DNA of 64,000 nt from Cupriavidus pauculus (GCF_008801835.1 NZ_VZOW01000028.1:1-64000), one strand, 5' to 3'; positions 51,583 through 62,700 are shown, counted from the stretch's first letter. The notes: a model not told the origin generated them from the letters alone. Program-made: numbers and translations.

Positions 51583-53955
51583 TCAGGGTTTTCCGAGGAA
51601 AAGGTAGAACGCGTACTGCCCGCCCGCGGCGCGGCCGTATGCCAGGTAGAGCGGCCCGATCAGGCTGTCCACTCCCAGAAAGACCGATGCGGACTTCAGC
51701 AGGCCGGTGGGATTCGCGGGCGCCAGCGGCGCGCCGACGCGACCGGCTTCCAGCGACGCGCCGGCGTAGACGCCATCGAGCAGGGGCTGATTGGCGAGCC
51801 TGTTGTAATACACCAGCCGCGCAAACTGGAGATTGCCGCCGATCAGTTGGCCGGTGCTATAGCCCGACTGCTGCAGGAATCCACCCCACTGGAACAGGTC
51901 GTAGCGCGGCAGCCCGGGGCCGCCGATATTGCTGCCGGCGCGCACGCCGATATTCACGGTGTGATTGCCGGACGAATACGCGCCGGTGGCCGTGATTTCG
52001 CCTTTGGTATAGGTATTGGTCGCCCCCATCGAGCCCTGCGACGAATAAATGTTCAGCGTGCCGCCATAGCCGAAGCGCGGGAAGTTGATGCTGTCGAGCT
52101 GGTCGAATAACAATCGGCCGGTGATGGCGCGGCGATCGATGCTGTTCGTGGTGGCAGGCGCCAGCGAGACAGGCCCGGTGGACAACGACACGTTCTGGTG
52201 GCCGATCACCACGCCGACGCGGGCCTCGCCGTACTTGGTGAACTGGCTGCCGACATCGAACGCGAAGTCGGTCCGGCGCAAGTCATACTCGGCAATCTTG
52301 TTGTTGCCGTTGTAGACATTGACTGGTCGTCTCTCCAGTTCGATGCGTGGCGCCACAAAGAACAGCTGGCGCGTGTCGAGCGGCTGGTAGAACTCGCTGA
52401 TCAGGCTCGATGTCTGGCCCACCTGCACATCGTTGCGCCATTCCGCGCCCAGCGAGTTGAGCCACGTGCGGCGGTAGCTGGCCAGCAGATTGAAATAGGC
52501 GTTGCCGCGGAAATCGGAACTCAAGCCGAGCCCGAAGCGCAGGTAGTTGGGGCCGTACGTTTTTTCCACGGCATCGACGGCCATCACGTGCTTGCCGGGC
52601 TCTTCCAGGAAGCGATAGTTCACATGCTCGAAATCGCCGGTGCCAAACAGCCGCCGCATGTCGCGATCGAGGGTTTCCTGCGTGATCGGCTCCCCGGGGC
52701 GGGTTTCCATCGTGGCGGCCGCGAACTTTGGATTCACGCGTTCCATCGGGGCGAAGCGGATCTCGTCGGCCGGGCGCGGATCTGGCGGGGGCAGCGCGCG
52801 CTGGACGGTGCGCAGCTGCGCGTACTGGTCCGGTGGCAGTGACAGTGCGGCCAGGCGATCGGACTGGCGACGCGCCGCATCTTCGCCGATCGGGATGGTC
52901 TTGGGCAGGTGATTGAAATCGCTTGCAGAGAAATCGCCGAGCTCGGGCAGGATCAGGATATCGTCCGGCTTCAGGGACGCCAGCGATGTACGGACGTTCT
53001 GCTCGGTCAGGATATTGAGCATCTGTCCCGTCACGCCGATCAGCGAGGTCAGTTCGTCGCGCTTCATCAGCGGCGTGCCGAGGTTTACCGCGATGATGAT
53101 GTCGGCGCCCATTGCACGCGCGACGTCCACGGGCAGGTTGTCGGTCAGGCCGCCATCGACCAGCAGCTTGCCCTGATATTCCATCGGCGCCACGGCGCCG
53201 GGCACCGACATGCTGGCGCGCATCACGTTGGCCAGTTCGCCCTCGCTGAACACCACGGGCGTGCCGGTGACCAGATCGGTGGCGACGGCCCGGTAGGGAA
53301 TCGGCAGCGCGTCGAAATCGCGATAGCCCGGCGCGTTGGCCAACTGGCGCAGCACGGTTTCCAGTTGCACGCCCGAAACCACCCCCTTGGGCAGCAGCAG
53401 CCCGTCGCCGCGCACACCGATCTCCGGCGTCACCAGATTGGTGTGGTCGTCGATCTTGCGGCGAATCGCCAGATCCTGACGCGGCGGGCGTTCCTTGAAG
53501 ATCGCATCGGTCGACAGGGTGCCAACCAGCTTTTCCATGTCCTCGATGCTCATGCCGGTGGCATAGGCGCCGCCGACCAGCGATCCCATGCTGGTGCCCG
53601 CAATGCAGTCGATCGGCACGCGCAGCGCTTCGAGCACCTTCAGCACGCCGATATGGGCAGCGCCGCGCGCGCCGCCGCCGGACAGCACCACGCAGATCTT
53701 TGGCCGTCCGACCGGATGCGGCGGACCAACCGGCTTGACGATGGCGGTATTGGGATCGGCTGGCGCCAACGGCGCCGGGGCAGTGGGCGCCGGATTGGGG
53801 GGCGGCAGCAACTGGCGGCCCGCCTCGGCCGCGTTGGCGGTTGGCGTCGCGGACCACGCCGCCGCGACGCACAGCGTCGCAAGCGTCGCGCGCACCCTTG
53901 CCGACCAGTGGGTGGCCTGACGCAACAGAGACGGGACCCGCGAGGCAAGGACCAT
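51583..53955 (-). CDS. Patatin-like phospholipase autotransporter (type Vd, PlpD-like)
   Basis: 790 aa. Signal peptide to about residue 43 (ANA/AEAG), proline-rich linker, and patatin domain (about 84-290) with oxyanion motif GGGARG (93-98), nucleophile Ser122 in GTSMG and Asp267 in DGG. A POTRA-like segment (about 420-490) is followed by a C-terminal 16-strand BamA-type barrel ending in YAFYLFLGKP. This is the layout of type Vd secretion, which exports its own lipase. All catalytic residues are present. The Shine-Dalgarno before the ATG at 53955 is weak (CTTGCCATGG). Confidence 0.9.
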   Translation of the reverse strand: MVLASRVPSLLRQATHWSARVRATLATLCVAAAWSATPTANAAEAGRQLLPPPNPAPTAPAPLAPADPNTAIVKPVGPPHPVGRPKICVVLSGGGARGAAHIGVLKVLEALRVPIDCIAGTSMGSLVGGAYATGMSIEDMEKLVGTLSTDAIFKERPPRQDLAIRRKIDDHTNLVTPEIGVRGDGLLLPKGVVSGVQLETVLRQLANAPGYRDFDALPIPYRAVATDLVTGTPVVFSEGELANVMRASMSVPGAVAPMEYQGKLLVDGGLTDNLPVDVARAMGADIIIAVNLGTPLMKRDELTSLIGVTGQMLNILTEQNVRTSLASLKPDDILILPELGDFSASDFNHLPKTIPIGEDAARRQSDRLAALSLPPDQYAQLRTVQRALPPPDPRPADEIRFAPMERVNPKFAAATMETRPGEPITQETLDRDMRRLFGTGDFEHVNYRFLEEPGKHVMAVDAVEKTYGPNYLRFGLGLSSDFRGNAYFNLLASYRRTWLNSLGAEWRNDVQVGQTSSLISEFYQPLDTRQLFFVAPRIELERRPVNVYNGNNKIAEYDLRRTDFAFDVGSQFTKYGEARVGVVIGHQNVSLSTGPVSLAPATTNSIDRRAITGRLLFDQLDSINFPRFGYGGTLNIYSSQGSMGATNTYTKGEITATGAYSSGNHTVNIGVRAGSNIGGPGLPRYDLFQWGGFLQQSGYSTGQLIGGNLQFARLVYYNRLANQPLLDGVYAGASLEAGRVGAPLAPANPTGLLKSASVFLGVDSLIGPLYLAYGRAAGGQYAFYLFLGKP

Positions 53956-54156
53956 GGCAAGAGATTGGCGATACCGATGTGCCGCAACACTAGCAGTCGT
54001 GGCGCGCGCGCACTGCTTGCGCGAAACAATTCATCATGCGCGCTGAATCGTGAAGATCAAATTCAGACGTGTGCCCTTGCGCACCGTTGCCCGGCCCCAT
54101 CCACTTTGCGCAAGCGGCATATACTGGCGCGGTCCCCGCTTTTCCTTGCATTTGCC

Positions 54157-54360
54157 GTGTCCAGCCACGAGACGTTTCCTGCTCCCGCCGACCCCAAACC
54201 CTTGCCGCCAGAGCGTCCCGGCGACAACGAGTGCTGCCAGAGCGGGTGCGACCCCTGTGTGTTCGATTTCTACAACGATGAAATGGAACGCTATCGGCAG
54301 GAACTGAAGGCCTGGGAGGCCCGCCAGGCCGGGCGCGTGCGCATCGACACGGCCTCCTGA
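54157..54360 (+). CDS. Oxidoreductase-like small protein (PF09791 type)
   Basis: 67 aa from a GTG start. CCQSGCDPCVFDFYNDEMERY is the conserved Cys-rich motif of the oxidoreductase-like N-terminal domain, shown here as CCQSGCDPC. It may coordinate a metal or redox pair. It ends 3 bp before the sirtuin gene, suggesting coexpression. A TTG at 54100 is an alternative start. Confidence 0.7.
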   Translation: MSSHETFPAPADPKPLPPERPGDNECCQSGCDPCVFDFYNDEMERYRQELKAWEARQAGRVRIDTAS

Positions 54361-54363
54361 ATC

Positions 54364-55215
54364 GTGGACCAGCATATCGCCGTCGATCTTTCTGGCGCGC
54401 TTGCCGACTTCGTGCAACGCCATCCGCGCCTGTTCGTGCTGACCGGCGCGGGCATCAGCACCGATTCCGGCATTCCCGGCTATCGCGACGAACAGGGCCG
54501 CTGGCAACGGTCGGCACCGATGACCATCAGCGCGTTCATGAGCGGCCATGCCGCACGCCAGCGCTATTGGGCGCGCAGCATGGTGGGCTGGCCCGTGGCG
54601 GCGAGCGCGCAGCCGAACGTGAGCCACCGCGTGGTGGCGCGTCTTGGCGATGCCGGACGTGTGTCAGCGCTGGTCACGCAGAACGTGGACGGCCTGCATC
54701 AGCGCGCGGGCAGCCGGGACGTGATCGAGTTGCACGGCAGTATCGGCAAGGTGATCTGTCTGTCCTGCGCCACCCGATACGAGCGCGCCGATATCCAGCG
54801 CTGGCTGTGGCAGCACAATCCCGATTTCCGCGATATCGACGCGCTGCCGGCCGCCGATGGCGATGCGCATCTGGAGTCGCCGCTGTTCGATAACTTCGCG
54901 GTGCCGATCTGCAATGTCTGCGAAGGCGTGCTCAAGCCCGATGTGGTGTTCTTTGGCGAATCGGTCCCGCGCGACAGGGTGCAAGCCGGCCGCGCCGCGC
55001 TCGATGCTTCCGACGCCATGCTGGTCATTGGCTCGTCGCTGACGGTGTTTTCGGGTTATCGGTTCTGTCTCTGGGCTCGCGAGCGCGGCATTCCCATTGC
55101 CGCGCTCAATCTGGGAACCACCCGCGCCGATCCATTGCTGACGCTGAAGGTGGCCGCGCCGATCGGCCCGGCGCTGGCCGGGCTGGCTGCGGCGCTGGGC
55201 CTCGCTGCGCAGTGA
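54364..55215 (+). CDS. NAD-dependent protein deacylase, Sir2 family
   Basis: 283 aa from a GTG start. NAD motifs GAGIS (28-32), QN at 106-107 (TQNVDGLH) and catalytic His124. A zinc site is formed by Cys132/Cys135 and Cys183/Cys186. These match active sirtuins, which remove acetyl or other acyl groups from lysine. It belongs to the class II-like group with long zinc insertion. Likely co-transcribed with the small Cys-rich protein upstream. Confidence 0.93.
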   Translation: MDQHIAVDLSGALADFVQRHPRLFVLTGAGISTDSGIPGYRDEQGRWQRSAPMTISAFMSGHAARQRYWARSMVGWPVAASAQPNVSHRVVARLGDAGRVSALVTQNVDGLHQRAGSRDVIELHGSIGKVICLSCATRYERADIQRWLWQHNPDFRDIDALPAADGDAHLESPLFDNFAVPICNVCEGVLKPDVVFFGESVPRDRVQAGRAALDASDAMLVIGSSLTVFSGYRFCLWARERGIPIAALNLGTTRADPLLTLKVAAPIGPALAGLAAALGLAAQ

Positions 55216-55318
55216 CGATGGGATCGGGCGATGGCAAGGCCTGCGGCGCTGGCGATTGCCGTCACAAGGGCGCAGGACTTGCGGCGGCGTTGCGCGGCGG
55301 TTGCCGGCCGCCGCAGCG

Positions 55319-55894
55319 CTAGCGCAGGTTGACCTGCACGCGAATGCCGTCTGGCGCGACAGTGATGGCGCCCGGTTCGACGTCCTTGCCGTTGAAGCGC
55401 AATTCCTCGGGTTTGAAGGTGTGCACCGGGTAGTCCTTGAGCAACTGCTCGGCCACCACCGCGCCGATCGCATTGAGCTGCTGGGAATACTGGGCCATGC
55501 CCTGCACCTGTACGTCCTGCACCGTCGGATTGTCCAGCAACACCGCGCGCCGCGTGGCGTCGTAGCGTAGTCCGCTGTTGAGCGTCATGGTGCCGTTGAT
55601 CGGCGGCGAGGGAATCACTGTATTGGTCATGGCGGCGTCCACCTTGGTCGCAACGCGATTGGTGGCCTCGTCCAGCACCAGGCGCGGATGGGACAGCTGG
55701 ACGCTGACCAGTTCGCCGTAGCGCAGCGTGGTCGGGAACCGCTGGTCGACGGCGCTCTGCAGTTCTGCCTTGGTGAATGTGTATTCGCCAGTCCAGACGT
55801 TGTAGGCGGCGTGTGCCGTGCCAAGCGCGGACGCGGCAAAAACCAGGGCCGCCAGCCGCCGCGGGAACATCTTCGCAATCGCAGTCAGGATCAT
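55319..55894 (-). CDS. DUF1439 (YceB-like) exported protein
   Basis: 191 aa. Signal peptide ending AHA/AYN (about residue 29), then a YceB-type fold with FTKAELQSAVDQRFP near the start and QLLKDYPVHTF near the C-terminus. The related YceB is a lipoprotein, but no lipobox Cys is seen here, so this is probably periplasmic. Start at 55894; upstream frame has no signal sequence. Confidence 0.8.
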   Translation of the reverse strand: MILTAIAKMFPRRLAALVFAASALGTAHAAYNVWTGEYTFTKAELQSAVDQRFPTTLRYGELVSVQLSHPRLVLDEATNRVATKVDAAMTNTVIPSPPINGTMTLNSGLRYDATRRAVLLDNPTVQDVQVQGMAQYSQQLNAIGAVVAEQLLKDYPVHTFKPEELRFNGKDVEPGAITVAPDGIRVQVNLR

Positions 55895-55985
55895 GAAATC
55901 GGAGCGCGTGGTCGTGGTCGATAGCCGGTGTGACCGGGCAGGGCAGGCCATCGTTCCGGAATGTGACGCCGGCGGCGCGGGCGAC

Positions 55986-56198
55986 TCAATAATGCGGCGG
56001 GATCTCGTGGTGCGGATCGGTCTCGGCGGCGGTCGATGCGTTCGACGCGCTGGCCCGCACCTGCTGATAGAGGGCGCGGAACTGGGCTTGCAGAAGATCC
56101 AGTTGTTGCTGCTGGCGGGCGACGGTGAGGTTCAGCGTTTCGATCAGGTCCTCCTGGAAGGCGACCTTGATTTCGAGATCGGTCAGGCGGGATTCCAT
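55986..56198 (-). CDS. slyX: SlyX family protein
   Basis: 70 aa. A coiled-coil protein with the start MESRLTDLEIKVAFQEDLIE and ending PHHEIPPHY, the SlyX hallmark. Function unknown in most bacteria. Start at 56198 after CGGAGAAACGC. Confidence 0.92.
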   Translation of the reverse strand: MESRLTDLEIKVAFQEDLIETLNLTVARQQQQLDLLQAQFRALYQQVRASASNASTAAETDPHHEIPPHY

Positions 56199-56289
56199 GC
56201 GCGTTTCTCCGGTTGGCCGCGCATTGTACGCGGGACGCGGTTGCCCCATCCAACCTGCGCCCCCGCCCCGCCCGATCCGTGGGCGCAGG

Positions 56290-56718
56290 CTATTCCTTGG
56301 TCGGCACGAGCACCATCCACGTGATGCCGAACTTGTCGGCCACCATGCCGAATCGCTCGCTGAAGAAAGTGGCTGCGGCTGGCATCACGACCTGGCCACC
56401 CTGGGCCAGCGCGTTGATCGTCTTGTCGACTTCCGCGCCGGTCGGCACCGTGATCGACAGCGCAAAGCCCTTGAATTCGGTGTTGCCCTTGCATTCGCCA
56501 TCGGAGCCCATCACCGTGGTGTCGCCAATCTGCAGCGCCATATGCATGACCTTGTCGGCGTTGCCCGCGCCCGGTCCGCAACCGGGGCCCGCGTCGGGCG
56601 GAGCATCCTTGAACCGCATCAGCCCTTCCACTTTCGCGCCGATGGCGGTCTTGTAAAACTCGGCCGCTTCCTCTGCGCGACCATCGAAAAACAGATACGA
56701 CTGGACTTTCGAAGACAT
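56290..56718 (-). CDS. VOC family protein (PhnB-like)
   Basis: 142 aa. Glyoxalase/bleomycin-resistance fold of the PhnB type, starting SSKVQSYLFFDGRAEEAAEFY and ending with DKFGITWMVLVP. It likely binds a metal with a small ligand; the substrate is unknown. Start 56718 chosen from two close ATGs because AGGAG then has a proper 7-nt spacing. Confidence 0.85.
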   Translation of the reverse strand: MSSKVQSYLFFDGRAEEAAEFYKTAIGAKVEGLMRFKDAPPDAGPGCGPGAGNADKVMHMALQIGDTTVMGSDGECKGNTEFKGFALSITVPTGAEVDKTINALAQGGQVVMPAAATFFSERFGMVADKFGITWMVLVPTKE

Positions 56719-56975
56719 CGACATCTCCTGCTGGGTTATGGCCCGGACATGGCCGGGCGGTGAACGGAAGCGGCGTTTGTGTACGCCGTCCACAAAAGAC
56801 TAGTTGAGCGGTCGAACGATGTCCACATTTATTTTCGGCCCCGCCGCGTTTGGCGCTGACGCTGCGCCATGTCACAATTGACGGTTACGAGTTTCGGGCG
56901 CCGGACCGGCTCGCCGCGCGGCACGATCGTGCGGGGGCGCCCCAAGAGCCGACAAATTCACCTGGTTTTCTGGCG

Positions 56976-58301
56976 ATGACTACCATCCTGCAGCACATTC
57001 CTTCCGGCCAGCGCGTCGGAATCGCCTTCTCGGGCGGACTCGACACCAGCGCCGCGCTCCTCTGGATGCGCCAGAAAGGCGCCATCCCCTACGCGTACAC
57101 GGCCAATCTGGGCCAGCCGGACGAGCCCGACTACGACGACATCCCGCGTCGCGCGATGGCCTACGGCGCCGAAGCCGCGCGCCTGGTGGATTGCCGCGCC
57201 CAACTGGTGGCCGAGGGCATCGCCGCGCTGCAATGCGGCGCGTTCCATATCTCGACGGCCGGCGTGACGTACTTCAACACCACGCCGATCGGCCGCGCGG
57301 TGACCGGCACGATGCTGGTGGCGGCGATGAAGGACGACGGCGTCAACATCTGGGGCGACGGCAGCACCTTCAAGGGCAACGACATCGAGCGCTTCTACCG
57401 CTATGGTCTGCTGACCAACCCCGGCCTGCAGATCTACAAGCCGTGGCTGGACCAGCAGTTCATCGACGAACTGGGCGGCCGCGCCGAAATGTCCGAGTTC
57501 ATGCGTCAAAACGGCCATGACTACAAGATGTCGGCCGAAAAGGCTTATTCGACCGATTCGAACATGCTTGGCGCCACGCACGAGGCCAAGGACCTGGAGC
57601 ATCTCGATTCGGGCATCCGCATCGTGCAGCCGATCATGGGCGTCCAGTTCTGGCGCGATGACGTGGAAGTGAAGCGCGAGGAAGTGACCGTGCGCTTCGA
57701 GGAAGGCCAGCCGGTCGCGCTCAATGGCAAGACGTTCGCCAATGCGGTGGACCTCTTCATGGAAGCCAATGTCATCGGCGGCCGTCACGGGCTGGGCATG
57801 AGCGACCAGATCGAGAACCGCATCATCGAGGCCAAGAGCCGCGGCATCTACGAAGCCCCGGGGCTGGCGCTGCTGTTCATCGCCTACGAGCGCCTGATCA
57901 CCGGCATCCACAACGAAGACACGATCGAGCAATACCGCGACAACGGCCGCCGCCTGGGCCGCCTGCTGTATCAAGGCCGCTGGTTCGACCCGCAGGCGAT
58001 CATGCTGCGCGAGACCGCCCAGCGCTGGGTGGCTGGCGCCGTGACCGGCGAAGTGACGATCGAACTGCGCCGTGGCAACGATTACTCGATCCTGAACACG
58101 ACGTCGCCGAACCTGACCTACAAGCCCGAACGGCTGACGATGGAAAAGGGCGAATCGATGTTCACGCCGCTGGATCGCATCGGCCAGTTGACCATGCGCA
58201 CGCTCGATATCGTCGACACGCGCGAAAAGCTGCAGACCTACGCCAAGTCGGGCCTGCTGTCGACCAAGACCAGCGCGGCGCTGCCTAAGCTGGAAGACTG
58301 A
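56976..58301 (+). CDS. argG: Argininosuccinate synthase
   Basis: 441 aa, the longer type seen in E. coli (447 aa). Joins citrulline and aspartate with ATP in arginine synthesis. ATP-pyrophosphatase P-loop AFSGGLDTS, then YTANLGQPDEPDYD, NIWGDGSTFKGNDIERFYRYG (partly) and the C-terminal tetramer segment. The start at 56976 is at the family N-terminus; an upstream in-frame extension is not conserved. It is followed by a strong terminator. Confidence 0.96.
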   Translation: MTTILQHIPSGQRVGIAFSGGLDTSAALLWMRQKGAIPYAYTANLGQPDEPDYDDIPRRAMAYGAEAARLVDCRAQLVAEGIAALQCGAFHISTAGVTYFNTTPIGRAVTGTMLVAAMKDDGVNIWGDGSTFKGNDIERFYRYGLLTNPGLQIYKPWLDQQFIDELGGRAEMSEFMRQNGHDYKMSAEKAYSTDSNMLGATHEAKDLEHLDSGIRIVQPIMGVQFWRDDVEVKREEVTVRFEEGQPVALNGKTFANAVDLFMEANVIGGRHGLGMSDQIENRIIEAKSRGIYEAPGLALLFIAYERLITGIHNEDTIEQYRDNGRRLGRLLYQGRWFDPQAIMLRETAQRWVAGAVTGEVTIELRRGNDYSILNTTSPNLTYKPERLTMEKGESMFTPLDRIGQLTMRTLDIVDTREKLQTYAKSGLLSTKTSAALPKLED

Positions 58302-58334
58302 TACGCCGCGCCCCGGCGGGCAGGCCGTACACGG

Positions 58335-58370
58335 AAACCGGCACGAGCGATCGTGCCGGTTTTTCTTTTT
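58335..58370 (+). terminator. Rho-independent terminator of argG
   Basis: AAACCGGCACGA/TCGTGCCGGTTT with a GCGA tetraloop, followed by TTCTTTTT. It lies 33 bp after the argG stop. Confidence 0.9.
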
Positions 58371-58503
58371 GCGCCGGCGTCCCGCCCGCTTCGCAGCGTC
58401 CGCGCCCGTCTGCAAGGCCGGCCACAACGCGGCACAATGCACGATGCCGGCCGCGGCGGCCGGCGCTTACCTTTGCTTCGGCCTTCATCGGGGATTTTTT
58501 GCC

Positions 58504-59529
58504 ATGCCAGATTTCCACATGCAGTACCGCCGTCTCGGCGCCAGCAACCTGAACGTGTCCGCCCTGTGCCTGGGCACCATGATGTTCGGCGACCAGACCG
58601 ATGAAGCCGAGGCCGGCCGGATCGTGGCAAGCGCCCGTGCGCACGGCGTCAACTTCATCGATACCGCCGACGTCTACACCAAGGGCGCGTCCGAGGAAAT
58701 GGTGGGCCGTCTGCTGAAGGGCGATCGCCACGCGTGGGTACTGGCCACCAAGCTCGGCAACGCCATGGGCAGCGGGCCGAACCAGCAGAACTATTCGCGC
58801 ACCTGGATCATGCGCGAGCTGGAAGACAGCCTGCGGCGCCTGGACACCGATTTTGTCGACGTCCTCTACCTGCATCGGGATTTCCCAGGGGCGAATCTGG
58901 AAGAGCCCGTGCGCGCGATGGGCGATCTGATCCGCGCCGGCAAGATCCGCTATTGGGCCGTGTCGAACTTCCGCGGCTGGCGTATTGCGGAAATCGCCGC
59001 GCTGTGCGACAGGCTCGGCGTGCCGCGTCCGGTGGCCTGCCAGCCGTACTACAACCTGCTCAATCGCATGCCCGAGGTGGAGATCCTGCCGGCGTGCCAG
59101 CATTTCGGCCTGGGCGTGGTGCCGTACAGCCCGATTGCGCGCGGCGTGCTGACCGGCAAGTATCTGCCGGGCCAGGCGCCGGCGACGGACTCGCGCGCGG
59201 GGCGTGCCGACAAGCGCATGATGGAGACCGAATTCCGCGAGGAATCGCTGGTGATCGCGCAAACGCTCAAGGCCCACGCCGAAGGCCGCGGCCTGACGCC
59301 GGGCCAGTTTGCCACTGCGTGGGTGCTGGCCAATCCGATCGTCAGTTCCGTGATCGCCGGGCCGCGCACGCTGGCACAGTTCGAGGATTATTTCGGTGCG
59401 GTGGGCGCGTCGATCTCTGCGCAGGAAGAATCGATGGTGGACGAACTGGTGCCGCGCGGCCATGCATCGACGCACGGCTACAACGATCCGAACTATCCGT
59501 TCGGCGGTCGTCCGGTGGCTGTCGCGTAA
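58504..59529 (+). CDS. Aldo/keto reductase
   Basis: 341 aa. (beta/alpha)8 enzyme of the AKR superfamily with the catalytic Asp and Tyr in IDTADVYTKGASEEMVG and Lys in VLATKLG. The later SNFRGW and YSPIARGVLTGKYL motifs are typical of YhdN-type AKRs. Start at 58504. It is monocistronic, behind the argG terminator. Substrate unknown. Confidence 0.92.
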   Translation: MPDFHMQYRRLGASNLNVSALCLGTMMFGDQTDEAEAGRIVASARAHGVNFIDTADVYTKGASEEMVGRLLKGDRHAWVLATKLGNAMGSGPNQQNYSRTWIMRELEDSLRRLDTDFVDVLYLHRDFPGANLEEPVRAMGDLIRAGKIRYWAVSNFRGWRIAEIAALCDRLGVPRPVACQPYYNLLNRMPEVEILPACQHFGLGVVPYSPIARGVLTGKYLPGQAPATDSRAGRADKRMMETEFREESLVIAQTLKAHAEGRGLTPGQFATAWVLANPIVSSVIAGPRTLAQFEDYFGAVGASISAQEESMVDELVPRGHASTHGYNDPNYPFGGRPVAVA

Positions 59530-59747
59530 TATCTACAACGCCACATCTGACGTGGCAGTGTGATGCTCCGGCTGCCTGTTGCGCAACGCGCACGGGCAGC
59601 GTTTGAATACGTGCGAGAGCCAACTTCCGCCGCGCAATCTGCCGTTGATCCGCGTAATATGAAAGCATCTGGTGGCGTCAGATGATGACTACCGGGCGTG
59701 GGCTTTGAGCCGCCAGGGTTGCCGAAACGGCGGCCCGGCACAACCGG

Positions 59748-62700
59748 ATGCGAAACGTGTCACGTCGTGGCTGGATTCTCGCTGGCATGGCGGTCGCCGT
59801 ATGCGGCGGCGTCTACATCGTTGTGAGCCTCGTCGCCAACGAGGTTCGATCGTCCCAATGGCAGGCGCGTTACATGAGCCGGCTCGGCAAGTCATTGACG
59901 TACTCGATCGAGCCTGGCGCCAGCGACAGCATCCGCTATCCCCATTCCGGTCCGTACGACGAACGCCTGGGCTACGAACGCCTCGGCGAATTTGGCGAGC
60001 GCCTGCACAAGCTCGGCTTCGTCACCACATCGCAGGCGCGCATGTCGTTCGACATGGTGCGGCTGATGGACCAGGGCATTTTCCCGCCCTATCGCGAAAA
60101 AAATCAGGCAGGCCTGCTGGTGCGCGACTGCAACGCGCTGACCATGTCGATGGATCGCTATCCGCAGCGCCAGTACGATAATTTCGAGTCGATCCCGAAG
60201 GTGCTGGTGGCGTCGCTGCTGTATGTCGAGAACCAGACGCTGCTGAACCCCGAGTATCCGACCATGAATCCGGCCGTAGACTGGCGGCGGCTGTCGCGCG
60301 CGGTGATCGACCAGGGCATCCGCGTGGTCGACCGCCATCACGAACGGCCGGGTGGCAGCACGCTGGCCACGCAGATCGAAAAATACCGTCATTCGCCCGA
60401 AGGCAAGACGCAGTCGATCCCGGACAAGTTCCGGCAGATGACCTCGGCTTCACTACGCGCCTACAGGGATGGCCCGGACACGCAGCGCGCGCGCGAAAAC
60501 ATCGTTGTCGATTACCTGAACACCGTGCCGCTGTCCGCGCGCGCCGGCCACGGCGAGGTGAACGGCATCGGCGATGCGCTCTATGTCTGGTACGGCGAGG
60601 ACTTTGCCGAGGCCAACCGGTTGCTGCGCGAAATGGATCCGCGCCATCCCACCGCGCGCGAAGCGCAAACGTACAAGCGCGCGCTGTCGCTGATCATCTC
60701 GCAACGGCGCCCGTCATATCACCTGCGCCGCGACGACACCAATCTCGACGCGCTGACGGGCAGTTATCTGCGCCTGCTGGCCGCCGCCAACGCGATCACG
60801 CCGGAGCTGCGCGATGCGGCGCTGGCGCAGCAACTGGACAAGGCGCCGCCGCCGCGCCGCGAAGACCCGGCGCCCTGGGTCACGCGCAAGGCAGTCAACC
60901 AGGTGCGCAACGACGTGCAGCACATGATCGGCGTCGACAGCCGATACGATCTCGACCGGCTGGATCTGACGGTGGACAGCACGATCAACCGCGAGGCGCA
61001 ACGCCAGGCCACCGAAACGCTGCTGCGCATCGGCAACAAGGCAGCGGCGCACGAGATGGGCCTGTACGGCAAGAATTTGCTCAAGGAAAGCGACGATCCT
61101 TCCAGGCTGGTCGCCAGTTTTACGTTGTTCGAGCGTGTGGGCAACGCGGCGGTAGTGCGCGTGCAGGCCGATAACGTGAACCAGCCGTTCGATATCAACG
61201 CCGGCGCGCGGCTAAATCTCGGCTCGACGGCCAAGCTGCGCACGCTGGTGACCTATCTGGAAATTATCAACGAATTGCACGACCGGTATGCGGGCATGAG
61301 CCCGGCGCAGCTGCGGGCGCTGCAGGTGCCGCGCCAGGATGCGCTGACGCGCTGGGCTGTCGATTACCTGATCAAGGCAAAGCCGGACGAGCGGGAGCGC
61401 GGCGCGATGCTCGAGGCCGCGATGGAGCGCAAATACTCGGGCAATCCGGGTGAGGCGTTCTACACCGGCGGCGGCATGCAAAGCTTCACAAACTTCGAGA
61501 AATGGGAAGGCGAGCGCCAGATGACCGTGCGCGTCGGCTTCCAGCATTCGGTGAACTTGGTGTTCATCCGCATGATGCGCGACATCGTGCGCTACGAAGT
61601 ATTCCGGGCGCATCCCGAGGCGGGGTCGCTTCTCGAAGATCGCAACGACCCTGGGCGGCGCGCGTATCTCGAGCGATTTGCCGATGAGGAAGGCAGCGCG
61701 TTCATGGTGAATTTCTGGCAGCGCTATCGCGGCAAGACGAACGACGAACGCCTGGACGTCCTGCTCGGGCGCGTCAAGCAGCCCACGCCGCATCTGGCCG
61801 CCGTGCGGCTGTCCGTGACGCTGCTGAGCGTGCGGCCCCATATCGATTTCGAGACGTACGCACGCACGCTGCGCCGGTGGATGCCGAAGCAGAAGCTTGC
61901 CGACGAGGATCTGCAAGCGCTTTACGTGAAGTACGGGCACGACAAGTTCAATCTCAACGATCGCGGCTACCTGTCACGCATTCATCCGCTCGAGCTATGG
62001 ATGGTCGAGTATCTCGATACGCATCCCGACGCTCCGCTCAAGGAAATCCTCGCCGCCAGCGCGCCCGATCGGCAGACCGTTTATGCCTGGCTGTTCAAGA
62101 CTCGCAGCAAGCTGGGACAGGACGGCCGCATCCGCACGCTGCTGGAGCGCGAGGCGTTCGTCAAGATTGCCAAGCGCTGGCAACGCGTGGGGTATCCGTT
62201 CGATTCGCTGACGCCGTCCTACGCGACCGCGATCGGCGCGTCGGGGGATCGGCCGTCGGCATTGGCGGAACTGGCCGGCATCATCCTGAACAACGGCGTG
62301 GACGCACAGCCCGCCACGATCCGCGCGTTCTCGTTTGCCTCCGACACGCCCTATGCCACCGCCTACGGCCTGCAGCCGCAGCCGGGCAAGCCGCTGATCG
62401 CGCCGGAAATCGCGCTCCTGGTGCGCAGGTCGATGCTCGATGTGGTGCAGAACGGCACGGCCAAGTCGATCAATGGGGCGTTCGTGCCGCTCAACCGCAA
62501 GGGTCAGCCGCAAGGCGCGCCGTTGCAGATTGCCGGCAAGACCGGCACGGGCGATCAGGTGTTCCAGACCTACGGCCCCGGCGGCCGCGTGATTGCGTCG
62601 CGCACCGTGAATCGGTCCGCAACCTTTGTGTTTCTGTTGGGGGATCGCTACTTTGGCACGGTGACGTTGCACGTACGCGAGCCTTACGCCGCGCGCTATT

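Noticed and set aside
52909..54156. Plus-strand frame upstream of the oxidoreductase-like protein
   Set aside because: It runs antisense to the patatin gene; only the last 67 codons from the GTG at 54157 match a family.
56958..58442. 494-codon minus-strand frame opposite argG
   Set aside because: Shadow of a strongly conserved gene; no family motif or start signal.
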